Positions 40,128 to 49,250 of a stretch of 64,000 nt of DNA are shown in pieces. Where the stretch lies: positions 124,001 to 188,000 of the forward strand of contig NZ_JAGQCV010000006.1 of the NCBI RefSeq assembly GCF_024346375.1, written 5' to 3'. Both the position numbers and the translations under genes were made by a program. The notes beneath the pieces were generated by a model that ran no database searches, had not been told where the DNA came from, and was given only the letters and a program-made list of their open reading frames with translations. The number at the start of each line of letters is the position of its first letter. The first letter of the stretch is position 1. Source of the stretch: Synechococcus sp. ATX 2A4. Lineage in GTDB: Bacteria; Cyanobacteriota; Cyanobacteriia; PCC-6307; Cyanobiaceae.

Positions 40128-40517
40128 CTAGATGTGCAGGTTCGGGCAGATCTCGCTGCCGTCATCGATAGGATTCTGCTGCCAGCGGGCCAACAACTCC
40201 TTGAGCTCCGTTTTGAGGTGGCGCAGATCGCGGATCTGGTGATCGATCCGCTCGATCTGATTCAGAAGCTGGGCCTGGATGCTGTCGCAGGGCAGGGCGC
40301 CGGCGTCGTGCACGGCGAGGCAGGCCTGGATTTCCTCCAGCGACAGCCCCAGTGTTTTCAGCCGGCGGATGAATTCGAGGCGCCGCAGGCTGTGTTCATC
40401 AAACAGGCGATACCCTCCCTCGCTGCGGCCGATCGCCGGCAGCAGGCCCAGGTCTTCGTAATAACGCAGGGTTTTCACCGGCACGCCGCTGCGCGACGCC
40501 AGTGCCCCGATCTTCAT
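40128..40517 (-). CDS. MerR family transcriptional regulator
   Basis: 129 residues from ATG 40517 (MKIGALASRSGVPVKTLRYY is the standard family start; an ATG at 40556 adds 13 residues). DNA-binding helix-turn-helix, then a long dimerisation coiled coil (LLNQIERIDHQIRDLRHLKT) and a short C-terminal tail with EICPNLHI. Cysteines at LPCDSI and ICPNLHI place it with heavy-metal-sensing MerR proteins, metal unknown. It follows ileS in the same direction, 20 bases after the ileS stop to its possible upstream start, and faces acr3; it has no divergent target gene next to it. Confidence 0.85.
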   Translation of the reverse strand: MKIGALASRSGVPVKTLRYYEDLGLLPAIGRSEGGYRLFDEHSLRRLEFIRRLKTLGLSLEEIQACLAVHDAGALPCDSIQAQLLNQIERIDHQIRDLRHLKTELKELLARWQQNPIDDGSEICPNLHI

Positions 40518-40576
40518 GCCCTCTTGCCCCACGGCGGGACGCGCCATCTCTGCCATTCTCCATTCGGCCGGTGAAG

Positions 40577-43500
40577 CTAGCGGTTGGAGCCACTGATTCC
40601 GCTATCTGTGAATGGTCCGTCAGCGAGGATCTTGCGGCAGCGCCCGCAGATCCGCCCGCTCACCCCTGGCGCCAGGGTGTGCTCCTCCACATCGGTGGCG
40701 TAGTGCCAGCACCGCTCGCACTTCTCTCCGTCGGCGTGGGCGAGCCGCAGCCTGAAGCCGCCACCGCTTTCATTGCTGTCATCGCTGGTGGTGTCGCCAT
40801 GGTTTTCGGCCAGCACCACCGCCGGCGCCTCGCCCTCCAGCTGCACGGCCGATACCAGCAGCCAGTCGGCCAGATTGTCGACCTCAGGGTGGGGGCTGCC
40901 CTGCAGCAGCTCCAGGGCCTCGGCCAGGGCGGCATCGACGCCGCTCAGCTGCACCTGCGCCTCCAGCGACGCTCCCAGGGCGCCGGCGCTGCGGCAACTC
41001 TCCAGCTGCCGGTTCACCCGCGCCCGCAACTCCAGGATCCGCTCCATCGGCGCCAGCAGCTCCGGAGCGCTCCACACTGCCGGCGCGGTGGGCCAGCCGC
41101 GCTCGAACACCGAGGCTTCGGCCACGGGATAGGGCAGGTTCTGCCAGATGTCTTCCGCCATGTGGCACAGCACCGGGGCGATCAGCCCGGCCAGCCGTTC
41201 CACCACCAGCTGCAGCACCGTCTGGCAGCTGCGGCGGCGGAAGGACCCGGCGGCGCTCACGTACAGCCTGTCCTTGGCGATGTCGAAGTAGACGTTCGAC
41301 AGATCCACCACGCAGAAATTCTGCAGCGCCTGGAAGAAGCGATAGAAGGCGAAGGTGTCGAAATCGGTGCTTACCGCCTCGATCAGCGCAGCGGTGCGGT
41401 GCAGCATCCAGCGGTCGAGCAGGGGAAGCTCCGCCACCGGCACCGCGTCGCCTCCTTCAGCGCGGGGCCGTGGGTCGAAATCGTGCAGGTTGCCGAGCAG
41501 ATAGCGGGCTGTGTTGCGCACCTTGCGGCTCACATCCGCCAGCTGCTTGACAATTCCCGGACCCAGCGGCACATCGGCGGAATAATCCACCGAACTCACC
41601 CACAGCCGCAGCACATCGGCGCCGTAAGCCGGCTCCTGCTTCTCATTTTTGCCGCCCTCCACCAGCACCGCCGGATCCACCACATTGCCCAGCGATTTGC
41701 TCATCTTGCGACCCTTCTCATCGAGGGTGAAGCCGTGGGTGAGCACCCGTTTGTAGGGGGCGTTGCCGTTCACGGCCACGGAGGTGAGCAGGCTGCTCTG
41801 GAACCAGCCGCGGTGTTGATCCGAGCCCTCCAGATACAGGTCGGCGGGGTAATTGAGGGGGGTGAAGGCTGGCTCCTGGGATCCCTCAGGGGCTACGCCG
41901 GTCTGCAGGCCGCCCAGCACGGCAGCCCAGGAGGAGCCGGAGTCGAACCACACGTCCATGGTGTCGGTGCCTTTGCGCCACAGGTGCGCCTCGGCGGCGA
42001 GGGCGGGGGGCAGCAGCTCGGCTTCTTCTTTCTCCCACCACACATCCGAGCCGTGGGCGGCGATCAGCGCTTGGATGTGATCGAGCGTGGCCGCATCGAG
42101 CAGCACCTCGCCCGTTTCTCGGTGATAAAACACCGGGATCGGCACCCCCCAGGTGCGCTGGCGCGAGATGCACCAGTCGCCCCGTTCGCGCACCATCGCC
42201 TCGATGCGGTTGCGGCCGCTGGCCGGCAGCCACTCGACGGCGGCGATGGCGTCCAGGGCCTCGGCGCGGAAGCCCGCCACCGAGGCGAACCACTGCTCGG
42301 TGGCCCGGAAGATCGTCGGTTTCTTGGTGCGCCAGTCGTAGGGGTAGCGGTGCGCGTAGCTCTCCTGCTTGAGCAGGGCTCCGGCCCCCTCCAGGGCCGA
42401 GATGATCGCCGGGTTGGCGTCCTTCAGCACGTTCAGGCCGGCGAACGGGCCCGCTTCGGCGGTGAGCGTGCCGCCTTCGTCCACCGGGCAGAGCACGGGC
42501 AGGCCCGCCTTGCGGCCGGTGTTGAAGTCGTCGACGCCATGGCCCGGCGCCGTGTGCACCAGGCCCGTGCCCGCTTCAGTGGTGATGTAATCGCCGCCGA
42601 TCACCACCGGGCTGCTGCGCGCCATCAGGGGATGGCGGTACACGACCCCCTCCAGTTCGGCCCCCTTGAGCGAGAGCAGCGGCTCCAGCGGCAGCGCCAG
42701 GATCTCGCGCAGGCTCTCCACCAGCGCCGTGGCCACGATCAGATGGCGGCCCGGCTCCACCCGGCACACCGCGTAATCGAGCGCCCCGTTCACCGACACC
42801 GCCAGGTTGGCGGGCAGGGTCCAGGGGGTGGTGGTCCAGATCGCCACGGCCAGGGCACCGGCCGCCGGAGTGGTGGCGGCCTCCGCGCTGGTGAGGCCGA
42901 TGGCGGTGAGGCGTACGCCCAGCCCCGCCGGCAGCTCCACCACCGGAAACGCCACGTAGACGCTCGGCGAGGTATGGCCGTCGGGATATTCCAGCTCCGC
43001 TTCCGCCAGGGCGGTGCGGGAGCTGGGGCTCCAGTGCACCGGCTTGAGGCCCCGGTAAATGTGGCCCGCCAGCACCATGCGGCCAAACACCTCGATCTGG
43101 GCGGCCTCGTAGTGCTTCTGCAGGGTGAGGTAGGGCCGGTCCCAGTCGGCCCAGATGCCCCAGCGGCGGAAGCCCGCCTTCTGGCCCTCCACCTGCTCGA
43201 GCGCATAGGCGTGGGCGCGGCGGCGCAGCTCGATCGGCGTGAGCCCGCGGCGCTCCTCGCTGCCCATGCCCTGCAGCACCTTGAGCTCGATCGGCAGCCC
43301 GTGGCAGTCCCAGCCGGGCACGAAGCGCGCCCGTCGCCCCTTCAGCAGGGCGTACTTGTTGATGATGTCCTTGAGGATCTTGTTGAGCGCATGCCCCACG
43401 TGCAGCGCGCCGTTGGCGTAGGGCGGCCCGTCGTGCAGGGTGAACACCGGCCCGGGGTTGCTGCTGCTGAGCCGCTCATACAGGCGCTGCTCGGCCCAGA

Positions 43501-43642
43501 ACGCCTGCAGTTCGGGTTCACGCGTCCTGGCGTTGGCCCGCATCCCGAAGGGGGTCTGCAGCAGGTTGAGGGTGTCCTTGTAGGACACCGGCGGGGCGGT
43601 CAAGGCGCCTGGGGCAGCAACCGGGATTATCGGCCCCGGCAT
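40577..43642 (-). CDS. ileS: Isoleucyl-tRNA synthetase
   Basis: 1021 residues, class I synthetase. HVGH is at 81-84 within PYANGALHVGHALNKILKD, and KMSKS near residue 644. The editing domain lies between. A C-terminal zinc finger (CERCWHYATDVEEHT, GRICGRCRKIL) is complete, indicating the typical bacterial form. The start ATG 43642 is supported by a family-like SYKDTLNLLQTPFGMRANA. Confidence 0.96.
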   Translation of the reverse strand: MPGPIIPVAAPGALTAPPVSYKDTLNLLQTPFGMRANARTREPELQAFWAEQRLYERLSSSNPGPVFTLHDGPPYANGALHVGHALNKILKDIINKYALLKGRRARFVPGWDCHGLPIELKVLQGMGSEERRGLTPIELRRRAHAYALEQVEGQKAGFRRWGIWADWDRPYLTLQKHYEAAQIEVFGRMVLAGHIYRGLKPVHWSPSSRTALAEAELEYPDGHTSPSVYVAFPVVELPAGLGVRLTAIGLTSAEAATTPAAGALAVAIWTTTPWTLPANLAVSVNGALDYAVCRVEPGRHLIVATALVESLREILALPLEPLLSLKGAELEGVVYRHPLMARSSPVVIGGDYITTEAGTGLVHTAPGHGVDDFNTGRKAGLPVLCPVDEGGTLTAEAGPFAGLNVLKDANPAIISALEGAGALLKQESYAHRYPYDWRTKKPTIFRATEQWFASVAGFRAEALDAIAAVEWLPASGRNRIEAMVRERGDWCISRQRTWGVPIPVFYHRETGEVLLDAATLDHIQALIAAHGSDVWWEKEEAELLPPALAAEAHLWRKGTDTMDVWFDSGSSWAAVLGGLQTGVAPEGSQEPAFTPLNYPADLYLEGSDQHRGWFQSSLLTSVAVNGNAPYKRVLTHGFTLDEKGRKMSKSLGNVVDPAVLVEGGKNEKQEPAYGADVLRLWVSSVDYSADVPLGPGIVKQLADVSRKVRNTARYLLGNLHDFDPRPRAEGGDAVPVAELPLLDRWMLHRTAALIEAVSTDFDTFAFYRFFQALQNFCVVDLSNVYFDIAKDRLYVSAAGSFRRRSCQTVLQLVVERLAGLIAPVLCHMAEDIWQNLPYPVAEASVFERGWPTAPAVWSAPELLAPMERILELRARVNRQLESCRSAGALGASLEAQVQLSGVDAALAEALELLQGSPHPEVDNLADWLLVSAVQLEGEAPAVVLAENHGDTTSDDSNESGGGFRLRLAHADGEKCERCWHYATDVEEHTLAPGVSGRICGRCRKILADGPFTDSGISGSNR

Positions 43643-43732
43643 TCCCCGGTGAGGGCGGCGTGTGCCGAGAGCGGCGCGTGCCGGGGACGGTGTGGTTGCT
43701 TGGAGGCTGCTTCTCTGTTGGGCGAGACACCC

Positions 43733-44176
43733 GTGGCCATCAGCCTGCCGATCATTGAGCTGCTGGATCGCTTTTCCGAGGCGCTGCGGCTGCTGCTGGA
43801 GGGGTTGTCATTGATGTGCGTGCTGGTCGGGCTACTGGCGATCCTGCAAGGCACCACCTCAGGGCGGCGGCTGCGTCCCCGGCGGTTGGGACCTGCTCCG
43901 GGGCGCACCGGCGCCTTGCCGCTTTCGCTGGTGGACCCGTTTGTGCTGCGGCCGTCCAATGAACTTCGGCTCACCTTCGGCAGTTGGCTGGCGATGGCGC
44001 TGGAATTCCAGCTGGGGGCCGACATCGTCGCCACCACCACCGCTCCGTCGGAGAGCAACCTGATTCAGCTGGCGGTGGTGGCCGTGATCCGCACCACCTT
44101 GAACCTGTTTCTGGGCCGGGAACTGGCTGAGGAGCGGCGCGAGGAGGAGCGCGCAGCGGCGTTGACGGCTGAGTGA
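43733..44176 (+). CDS. DUF1622 family membrane protein
   Basis: 147 residues from GTG 43733 (MAISLPIIELLDRFSEALRL). Two or three membrane segments: a first around LEGLSLMCVLVGLLAIL, a second around LRLTFGSWLAMALEFQLGAD, and a third at LIQLAVVAVIRTTLNLFLG. The central run FGSWLAMALEFQLGADIV and IRTTLNLFLGREL are DUF1622 signatures. Function unknown. Divergent from ileS; the frame extends upstream through antisense ileS sequence that I reject. Confidence 0.78.
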   Translation: MAISLPIIELLDRFSEALRLLLEGLSLMCVLVGLLAILQGTTSGRRLRPRRLGPAPGRTGALPLSLVDPFVLRPSNELRLTFGSWLAMALEFQLGADIVATTTAPSESNLIQLAVVAVIRTTLNLFLGRELAEERREEERAAALTAE

Positions 44177-44275
44177 TGGCTCACACCACGGCTGAGTGAT
44201 GGCTGATGCCGCCCCGACTGACGCTTCTGGTCTGGGTCTGGCCGGCGCGGCCAGCTTCCGGGCCAGGCGGTTTGG

Positions 44276-45070
44276 CTAAGCGGCTTGGCTTGGGGGCTCG
44301 CCGTCGGCGGCTTGGCCTGGGGGCTCGGTGTCCGGCGCTGGCAGGGGGCTGAGGGTGGCGTCTTGTGCGGGGGGAGCCTGCGTCTCAGGAGCAGGCTCAG
44401 GTTCTGCTGCCGGATCTGGCGCCGCTGTGGCCACAGCGGTTTCGGCAGGAGCCGGCGGGGCCTGGTCGGCGGCGAGTGCTGCGCGCACGCGGGCGTCCAC
44501 CTCCTTGAAGTCGCTCACCACCGCCAGCGGTGCGCCTGATGGTGAGGGAGCTGTGGGGGGCTCTGCGCCGGCAGGTTCGGGGCGCACCCAGCGCTTGGTG
44601 GTCTCGGGCTTTTTGGGCGAGACGGCCCCGGCTGCGGCTCCAGCGGTGACCGCGGCTGTGACGCTGGCATTGACGGTGGCTGTGCGTTGCTTGAGCCAGC
44701 CACCCAGCGCCGTGGCCCGGCTCAGCAGCAGGCCGCCGAGCGCGATCAAGGTGCTGCCGAGCTGGTTCAGGCTTGTTTGCCAGCGGGCCTGAGACCAGAA
44801 GTCCTGGCGTTCCTCCTCGCTCAGCTGGCGCCAGCGGCTCTGGCTCACCTCGGTGCTGAGGCGCCCGATCAGCAGCCCACCGCACAGCACCGCCAGCATC
44901 GGCGCGCCGCTGAGCCGCTCGGCGCTGGTGACCAGCACCAGGCCCAGCAGCAGCACCACCGATCCCCAGAAGGCATCGCGCGGGCGGCTCAGCTCCGGCA
45001 CGAGCAGCGGCAGCAGCAGCACGGCGAGACCGGCCAGCAGGGCCAGGGTTCCACCGATGGTGGCAAGCAT
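44276..45070 (-). CDS. ycf66: Ycf66 family protein
   Basis: 264 residues. The N-terminal part with three or so membrane segments matches the Ycf66 family of cyanobacteria and some plastids: VLLLPLLVPELSRPRDAFWG, LLLGLVLVTSAERLSGAPML and VLCGGLLIGRLSTEVSQSRW. The C-terminal 120 residues are Ala/Pro/Glu-rich and disordered. Function unknown. It is transcribed toward the DUF1622 gene; tRNA-Leu lies upstream on the other strand. Confidence 0.82.
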   Translation of the reverse strand: MLATIGGTLALLAGLAVLLLPLLVPELSRPRDAFWGSVVLLLGLVLVTSAERLSGAPMLAVLCGGLLIGRLSTEVSQSRWRQLSEEERQDFWSQARWQTSLNQLGSTLIALGGLLLSRATALGGWLKQRTATVNASVTAAVTAGAAAGAVSPKKPETTKRWVRPEPAGAEPPTAPSPSGAPLAVVSDFKEVDARVRAALAADQAPPAPAETAVATAAPDPAAEPEPAPETQAPPAQDATLSPLPAPDTEPPGQAADGEPPSQAA

Positions 45071-45123
45071 GGCGGTCGCAGCAGGTCAGCCCCATTCTGC
45101 GTCGCTGATTACAGTCGGCCTGC

Positions 45124-45207
45124 TGCCCACCTGGCGGAATTGGTAGACGCGCTGGTTTTAGGTACCAGTGGCTTCGGTCGTGGGGGTTCAAGTCCCCCGG
45201 TGGGCAT
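45124..45207 (+). tRNA. trnL: tRNA-Leu (anticodon UAG)
   Basis: Acceptor stem TGCCCAC (45124-45130) pairs with GTGGGCA (45200-45206); discriminator T at 45207. The D-loop region GGCGGAATTGGTAGACG, anticodon loop TTTTAGG with TAG, a class II variable arm and the T-arm GGGGGTTCAAGTCCCCC are present. CCA is not encoded. About 84 bases, the usual length for tRNA-Leu. Confidence 0.96.
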
Positions 45208-45242
45208 GGCGCAGGCAACATGGACCTGACAGGGAAGGCGGA

Positions 45243-47033
45243 TTGACGAAGCCGGCGCGCACGTTGCTGCTCGGGGCACTGGCATACGCGTTGGTGCTGC
45301 TGATGACCCTGGGCTCGCCGCTGCAGGCCAAGCCTGCGGCCGTAGAGATTCCCGAACCCGCGCGCCCCGCCTTCACGGCCTCACCGCCTTCCCTTGACCG
45401 GGCCACATCGATGGTGGTGGCCGGCAGCTATGAGGTGGCCACCGTGCGCATCCTTGGCATTCCCACCTTGATGGTGGCCTCGCCTGTGATGGGCAATGGC
45501 AACGGCATGGCCAACAGCAGTGAGGCGGAGACCGGCCCAGATGCGGAGCGCCGTGCCCAGGTGATCGAGGGCAACCTGCGCCTGCTCTACAACCCCGCCG
45601 CCCTCTGCAGCAACAGCGAACGGTGGGCTGAATGGACCCTGCTGCGGGTTCTGGGGGCCAGTGACCCTGCCTGTGATGGCGGCCTGCCCGATGGAGTGCG
45701 AGCCGCGTCTGACGACCTCAATGTGATGGTGCGGCAGCTGCCCAACGGCGCCGTGATCCTTGAGGCCACGGTGCCGGAACGGCCCCAGCCGCTGCCGCTG
45801 CTCACCGTGACCTTCGCCGACACCACCTTGAACGGCACCACGGCGCTGGAACTGGGCCAGCGGTGGCAGGAGCGGCTGCAAGGCCGCCTTCGCTATGCCC
45901 GCCAGGCGCTGCTGCCGCAGAACATGCGCCAGCGGTTGATGCTCTGCCTGCTGGTCATGGGCCTGGTGCTGCTGCTCACCGCCGGCACCTTCTGGCTGTG
46001 GCGCCGCAACCTGCTCGCCATTGCCAGGCTGAAAGCTCAGGCATCGGCCCCAGCAACGGCCCCGGCGGTTGCTGTCACGCGCGGCCTGCGCCTGCGGCTG
46101 TTCGAGGCGCTCAGCTTTGTGCTGCTGGTGCTGGTGCTGCTTCAAGTGATGGCGGTGGTGGCGCTGGCCCTGATGGCCATTCCCGGTGGCGTGCCGCTGG
46201 CGCTGGAGGTGCTGCTACAGCCCGCGCTGGTGGGGATCAAGGTGCTGGTGTTCGCGTTCATCGCGCTGCTGGGCCGGGCCCTGGTGTCGTTCCTCCTGGA
46301 TCAGTGGGCCACCAGTGGCCGGGTGCCCGCCGACGAACTGGCCCGCCGTGACCAGCGCCACCACAGCCTCGAGCGCATTTTTCAACGGCTGGTGGATCTT
46401 GCCTGCATCGCCATCGCCGCCGGCTGGGTGGTGATGGGCATTCCCGGCGTGCGCGAAACCTCTGCGTCGTTCCTGCTGGCCGGCGGCGCCGTGCTGGGTG
46501 GCCTGGCGATTGTGTTTCAGGGTCTGCTGCGGGATTTCGCCGCCGGTCTGGCGGTGTTGCTGGAGGATCGCTACGCCATCGGCGATTGGATCGAGATCGG
46601 CGACATCGAAGGCGATGTGGTCGATCTCAGCGTGCTGAGCACCCAGCTGCGCTGCCTTGATCAGCGGGTGGCAGTGATTCAGAACGGCGCCTTCGACCGG
46701 GTGATGAACCACACCAAGATCCGTTCCGGCAAGTTGGTGGAGCTGCTGCTCTCCCACCGCACCGCCGACATCAATGCCGTGCTGGCGGCGATCGCCGAAG
46801 AACTTCACGCCCTTGGCCGCGATCCGTTCTGGGGTCCGCAGCTGCTGGCGGCTCCCTTCCTGCGCGGCGTCACCGCCACCGGCCCGCTCGGGATCACCGT
46901 AAGCATGCTGATCACCACCCAGGCCGGCCAGCAATGGGCCTGCAGCCGTGAGCTGCAGCGGCGGTTGCTGGATCGGCTCCAGCGGGAGCGGATTCCCCTG
47001 GCGTCTCCCGCGCCGGCGTTGGTGTCGGGATAA
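45243..47033 (+). CDS. MscS-family mechanosensitive ion channel
   Basis: 596 residues from TTG 45243, preceded by AAGGCGG. A signal-like hydrophobic start, then a soluble periplasmic region (about 30-230), three or four membrane helices, and the MscS core: VLGGLAIVFQGLLRDFAAGL (pore helix) and EDRYAIGDWIEIGDIEGDVVDLSV (beta domain). It should release solutes under hypo-osmotic shock. Earlier codons in this frame lie inside the tRNA, so they cannot be coding. selD follows about six bases after its stop. Confidence 0.86.
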   Translation: MTKPARTLLLGALAYALVLLMTLGSPLQAKPAAVEIPEPARPAFTASPPSLDRATSMVVAGSYEVATVRILGIPTLMVASPVMGNGNGMANSSEAETGPDAERRAQVIEGNLRLLYNPAALCSNSERWAEWTLLRVLGASDPACDGGLPDGVRAASDDLNVMVRQLPNGAVILEATVPERPQPLPLLTVTFADTTLNGTTALELGQRWQERLQGRLRYARQALLPQNMRQRLMLCLLVMGLVLLLTAGTFWLWRRNLLAIARLKAQASAPATAPAVAVTRGLRLRLFEALSFVLLVLVLLQVMAVVALALMAIPGGVPLALEVLLQPALVGIKVLVFAFIALLGRALVSFLLDQWATSGRVPADELARRDQRHHSLERIFQRLVDLACIAIAAGWVVMGIPGVRETSASFLLAGGAVLGGLAIVFQGLLRDFAAGLAVLLEDRYAIGDWIEIGDIEGDVVDLSVLSTQLRCLDQRVAVIQNGAFDRVMNHTKIRSGKLVELLLSHRTADINAVLAAIAEELHALGRDPFWGPQLLAAPFLRGVTATGPLGITVSMLITTQAGQQWACSRELQRRLLDRLQRERIPLASPAPALVSG

Positions 47034-47039
47034 CCGGCG

Positions 47040-49250
47040 TTGGCGCCGGTTGGCGTGGCGGTTGGTGCGGCGGTGGCGTGGCCACAATGGCCGCATCTGC
47101 GCCGGACGACGCCCGTGCCTGGGCTTCCTGTTCCGCCCCGGCTGCACCTGGTGCTGGCGGGAGGGGGCCACAGCCATGCCCTGCTGCTGCACCGCTGGCT
47201 GATGCAGCCCACCCAGCGACCGGTCGGCGCCTTGATCACGCTGGTGAGCCGGGGCAGCACGGCGCTGTATTCCGGCCTGGTGCCCGCGGTGGTGGCGGGT
47301 CTGGCGCCCGCCGCTGCGGCCGCCATCGATCTGCGCCGCCTCTGCCGGCTGGCCGGCGTGACGTTTGTGCAGGCGGAGATCACCGGGCTTGATCTGGCCG
47401 GGCGGGCCCTGCTGCTGGCCGGCCGGCCGCCGCTGCGTTTTGCGCGGCTCAGCCTGGATGTGGGTGCCGTCACCGCGCCGAGCCCTGGTGCCATGGCGGT
47501 GAAGCCGCTCGAACCCTTCCTCGCCTGGGCCGACAGCTACGCGGCAGAGGAGGGCCCTGTGCTGCGCGGCGGGGGCGCGGCGGCGGTGGAGCTGGCGCTG
47601 GCCTTCCGCGGCCGTGGCTGGCGGCCCCGCCTGTTGCTGCGGGGCCGGGGGCTGCAGTTGGGTTCGCCGGCCGCCAATCGTGCCGGCGAGCGCCTGCTGG
47701 CGGCGGCGGGGATTCCACTGGAGCGCCAGGCGCCGGAATGGGCTTCGGCGGATCTGGCCTGCACCGGCAGCCTGGCGCCCGCCTGGCTGGCCGCTACCGG
47801 CCTGCCGGTCGATCCCGGCAGTGGCCGTGTCCGCACCACCTCCAGCCTGGAGGTGGTGGGCCAGCCCGGGGTGTTCGCCTGCGGCGACTGCGGTTTGATC
47901 GAGGGCCAGCCCCGCCCCCCGTCGGGGGTCTGGGCGGTGCGCGCCGCGCCGGTGCTGGCCGCCAACTTGAAACGCAGCATCGACGCCCCCGGCCGCCCCC
48001 TGCGGCCCTGGCGGCCCCAGCCCTACGCCCTGCAACTGCTCGGCGACGGCGGCTGGCATCCGGGCGGCCCGCGGGCGCTCGCCCTGTTCGGGTCGCTGGC
48101 GATCGGCCCGTATCGCTGGCTGTGGCGCTGGAAGCACGCCATCGACCAGGCCTTCATGGACCGCTTCACGGCCCTGCAGCCGATGGGCGCCGCCGGAGCG
48201 CCGGAGCCCATGCCCTGCCGCGGCTGCGCCGCCAAGCTGCCCGCCGCCCCGCTGCAGGCAGCCCTGGGAAGGCTCGCCGCTCAGGCCACCGGCAGGCGCG
48301 ATTCCACTGCTCCCTTCACGCGCGCCCCCGCTGAGGACGCCGCCGTGGTGGCCCGGCTTGATGACGGCTTCTTGTTGCTGCAGAGCGTCGATGGCTTCCC
48401 GGCCCTGGTGGACGACCCCTGGCTCAACGCCCGCCTCACCACCCTGCATGCCTGCAGCGACCTCTGGGCCTGCGGGGCGCCGGTGGAGAGCGCCCAGGCG
48501 CTGGTGACCCTGCCGGCGGCAGCCACCGCCGTGCAGGAGGAGCTGCTGCTGCAGACCCTGGCGGGGGTCTGTTCCGTGCTGGAACCGGAGGGCGCCGTGC
48601 TGCTGGGCGGGCACACCCTGGAGGCCCGCGATGGCGCTGGCCTGAGCCTGGCGCTCACGGTCAACGGCCGGGTGGCGCCTCCGCAGTTCTGGCGCAAGGG
48701 CCCGCTCCAGCCGGGCGATGTGCTGCTGCTCAGCCGCCCGCTCGGCAGTGGCGTGCTGTTTGCGGCGGCGATGGCGGCGGCCGCCGATCCCGCCTGGATC
48801 GAGCAGGCGCTGGCGGTGCTGCAGCAGAGCCAGGCACCGCTGCTGCCGCTGCTGGCGCGTCACGGCTGCCGGGCCTGCACTGACGTGACCGGCTTCGGGC
48901 TGCTCGGCCACCTCGGCGAGATGATCGCCGCCTGCTCCGCGGTGCGCGTCGCCCTCAACTGGGCCGCCGTGCCGGCGCTGCCCGGTGCCCTGGAGCTGCT
49001 GGCCGCCGGTGTGGCCAGCAGCCTGGCCCCCGCCAACGCCGCCGCCCTGGCCCTGCTGGAGGGTGCGGTGCAACTGGCCGGGCCCCGCCCGCACGGCCCT
49101 GAGGCGGCCCACCGGGCCCTGCTGATCGATCCCCAGACCTGCGGCCCGCTGCTGGCGGCGCTGCCAGCTGCCAACGCTGCTGCCGCCCTGCAGGATCTGC
49201 GGGCAGCGGGCTTCAGCGGCGCCGCCCTGATCGGCCGGGTGCTGGCTTAG
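47040..49250 (+). CDS. selD: Selenide, water dikinase fused to an N-terminal FAD/NAD(P)-binding oxidoreductase domain
   Basis: Makes selenophosphate from selenide and ATP. 736 residues with TTG 47040, but the family-like part starts near HLVLAGGGHSHALLL, so an internal GTG is more likely. Residues to about 380 form a pyridine-nucleotide-disulfide oxidoreductase-like domain (FACGDCG with the second FAD motif); SelD follows with the catalytic Cys-Lys region PCRGCAAKLP near residue 395, then DVTGFGLLGHLGEM. This fusion is common in cyanobacteria. The 3' end overlaps mnmH tail to tail in TTAG. Confidence 0.93.
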   Translation: MAPVGVAVGAAVAWPQWPHLRRTTPVPGLPVPPRLHLVLAGGGHSHALLLHRWLMQPTQRPVGALITLVSRGSTALYSGLVPAVVAGLAPAAAAAIDLRRLCRLAGVTFVQAEITGLDLAGRALLLAGRPPLRFARLSLDVGAVTAPSPGAMAVKPLEPFLAWADSYAAEEGPVLRGGGAAAVELALAFRGRGWRPRLLLRGRGLQLGSPAANRAGERLLAAAGIPLERQAPEWASADLACTGSLAPAWLAATGLPVDPGSGRVRTTSSLEVVGQPGVFACGDCGLIEGQPRPPSGVWAVRAAPVLAANLKRSIDAPGRPLRPWRPQPYALQLLGDGGWHPGGPRALALFGSLAIGPYRWLWRWKHAIDQAFMDRFTALQPMGAAGAPEPMPCRGCAAKLPAAPLQAALGRLAAQATGRRDSTAPFTRAPAEDAAVVARLDDGFLLLQSVDGFPALVDDPWLNARLTTLHACSDLWACGAPVESAQALVTLPAAATAVQEELLLQTLAGVCSVLEPEGAVLLGGHTLEARDGAGLSLALTVNGRVAPPQFWRKGPLQPGDVLLLSRPLGSGVLFAAAMAAAADPAWIEQALAVLQQSQAPLLPLLARHGCRACTDVTGFGLLGHLGEMIAACSAVRVALNWAAVPALPGALELLAAGVASSLAPANAAALALLEGAVQLAGPRPHGPEAAHRALLIDPQTCGPLLAALPAANAAAALQDLRAAGFSGAALIGRVLA

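Noticed and set aside
40502-43732. Long plus-strand frame through ileS
   Set aside because: It is antisense to ileS; only its last 147 codons, after GTG 43733, look like a real (DUF1622) protein.
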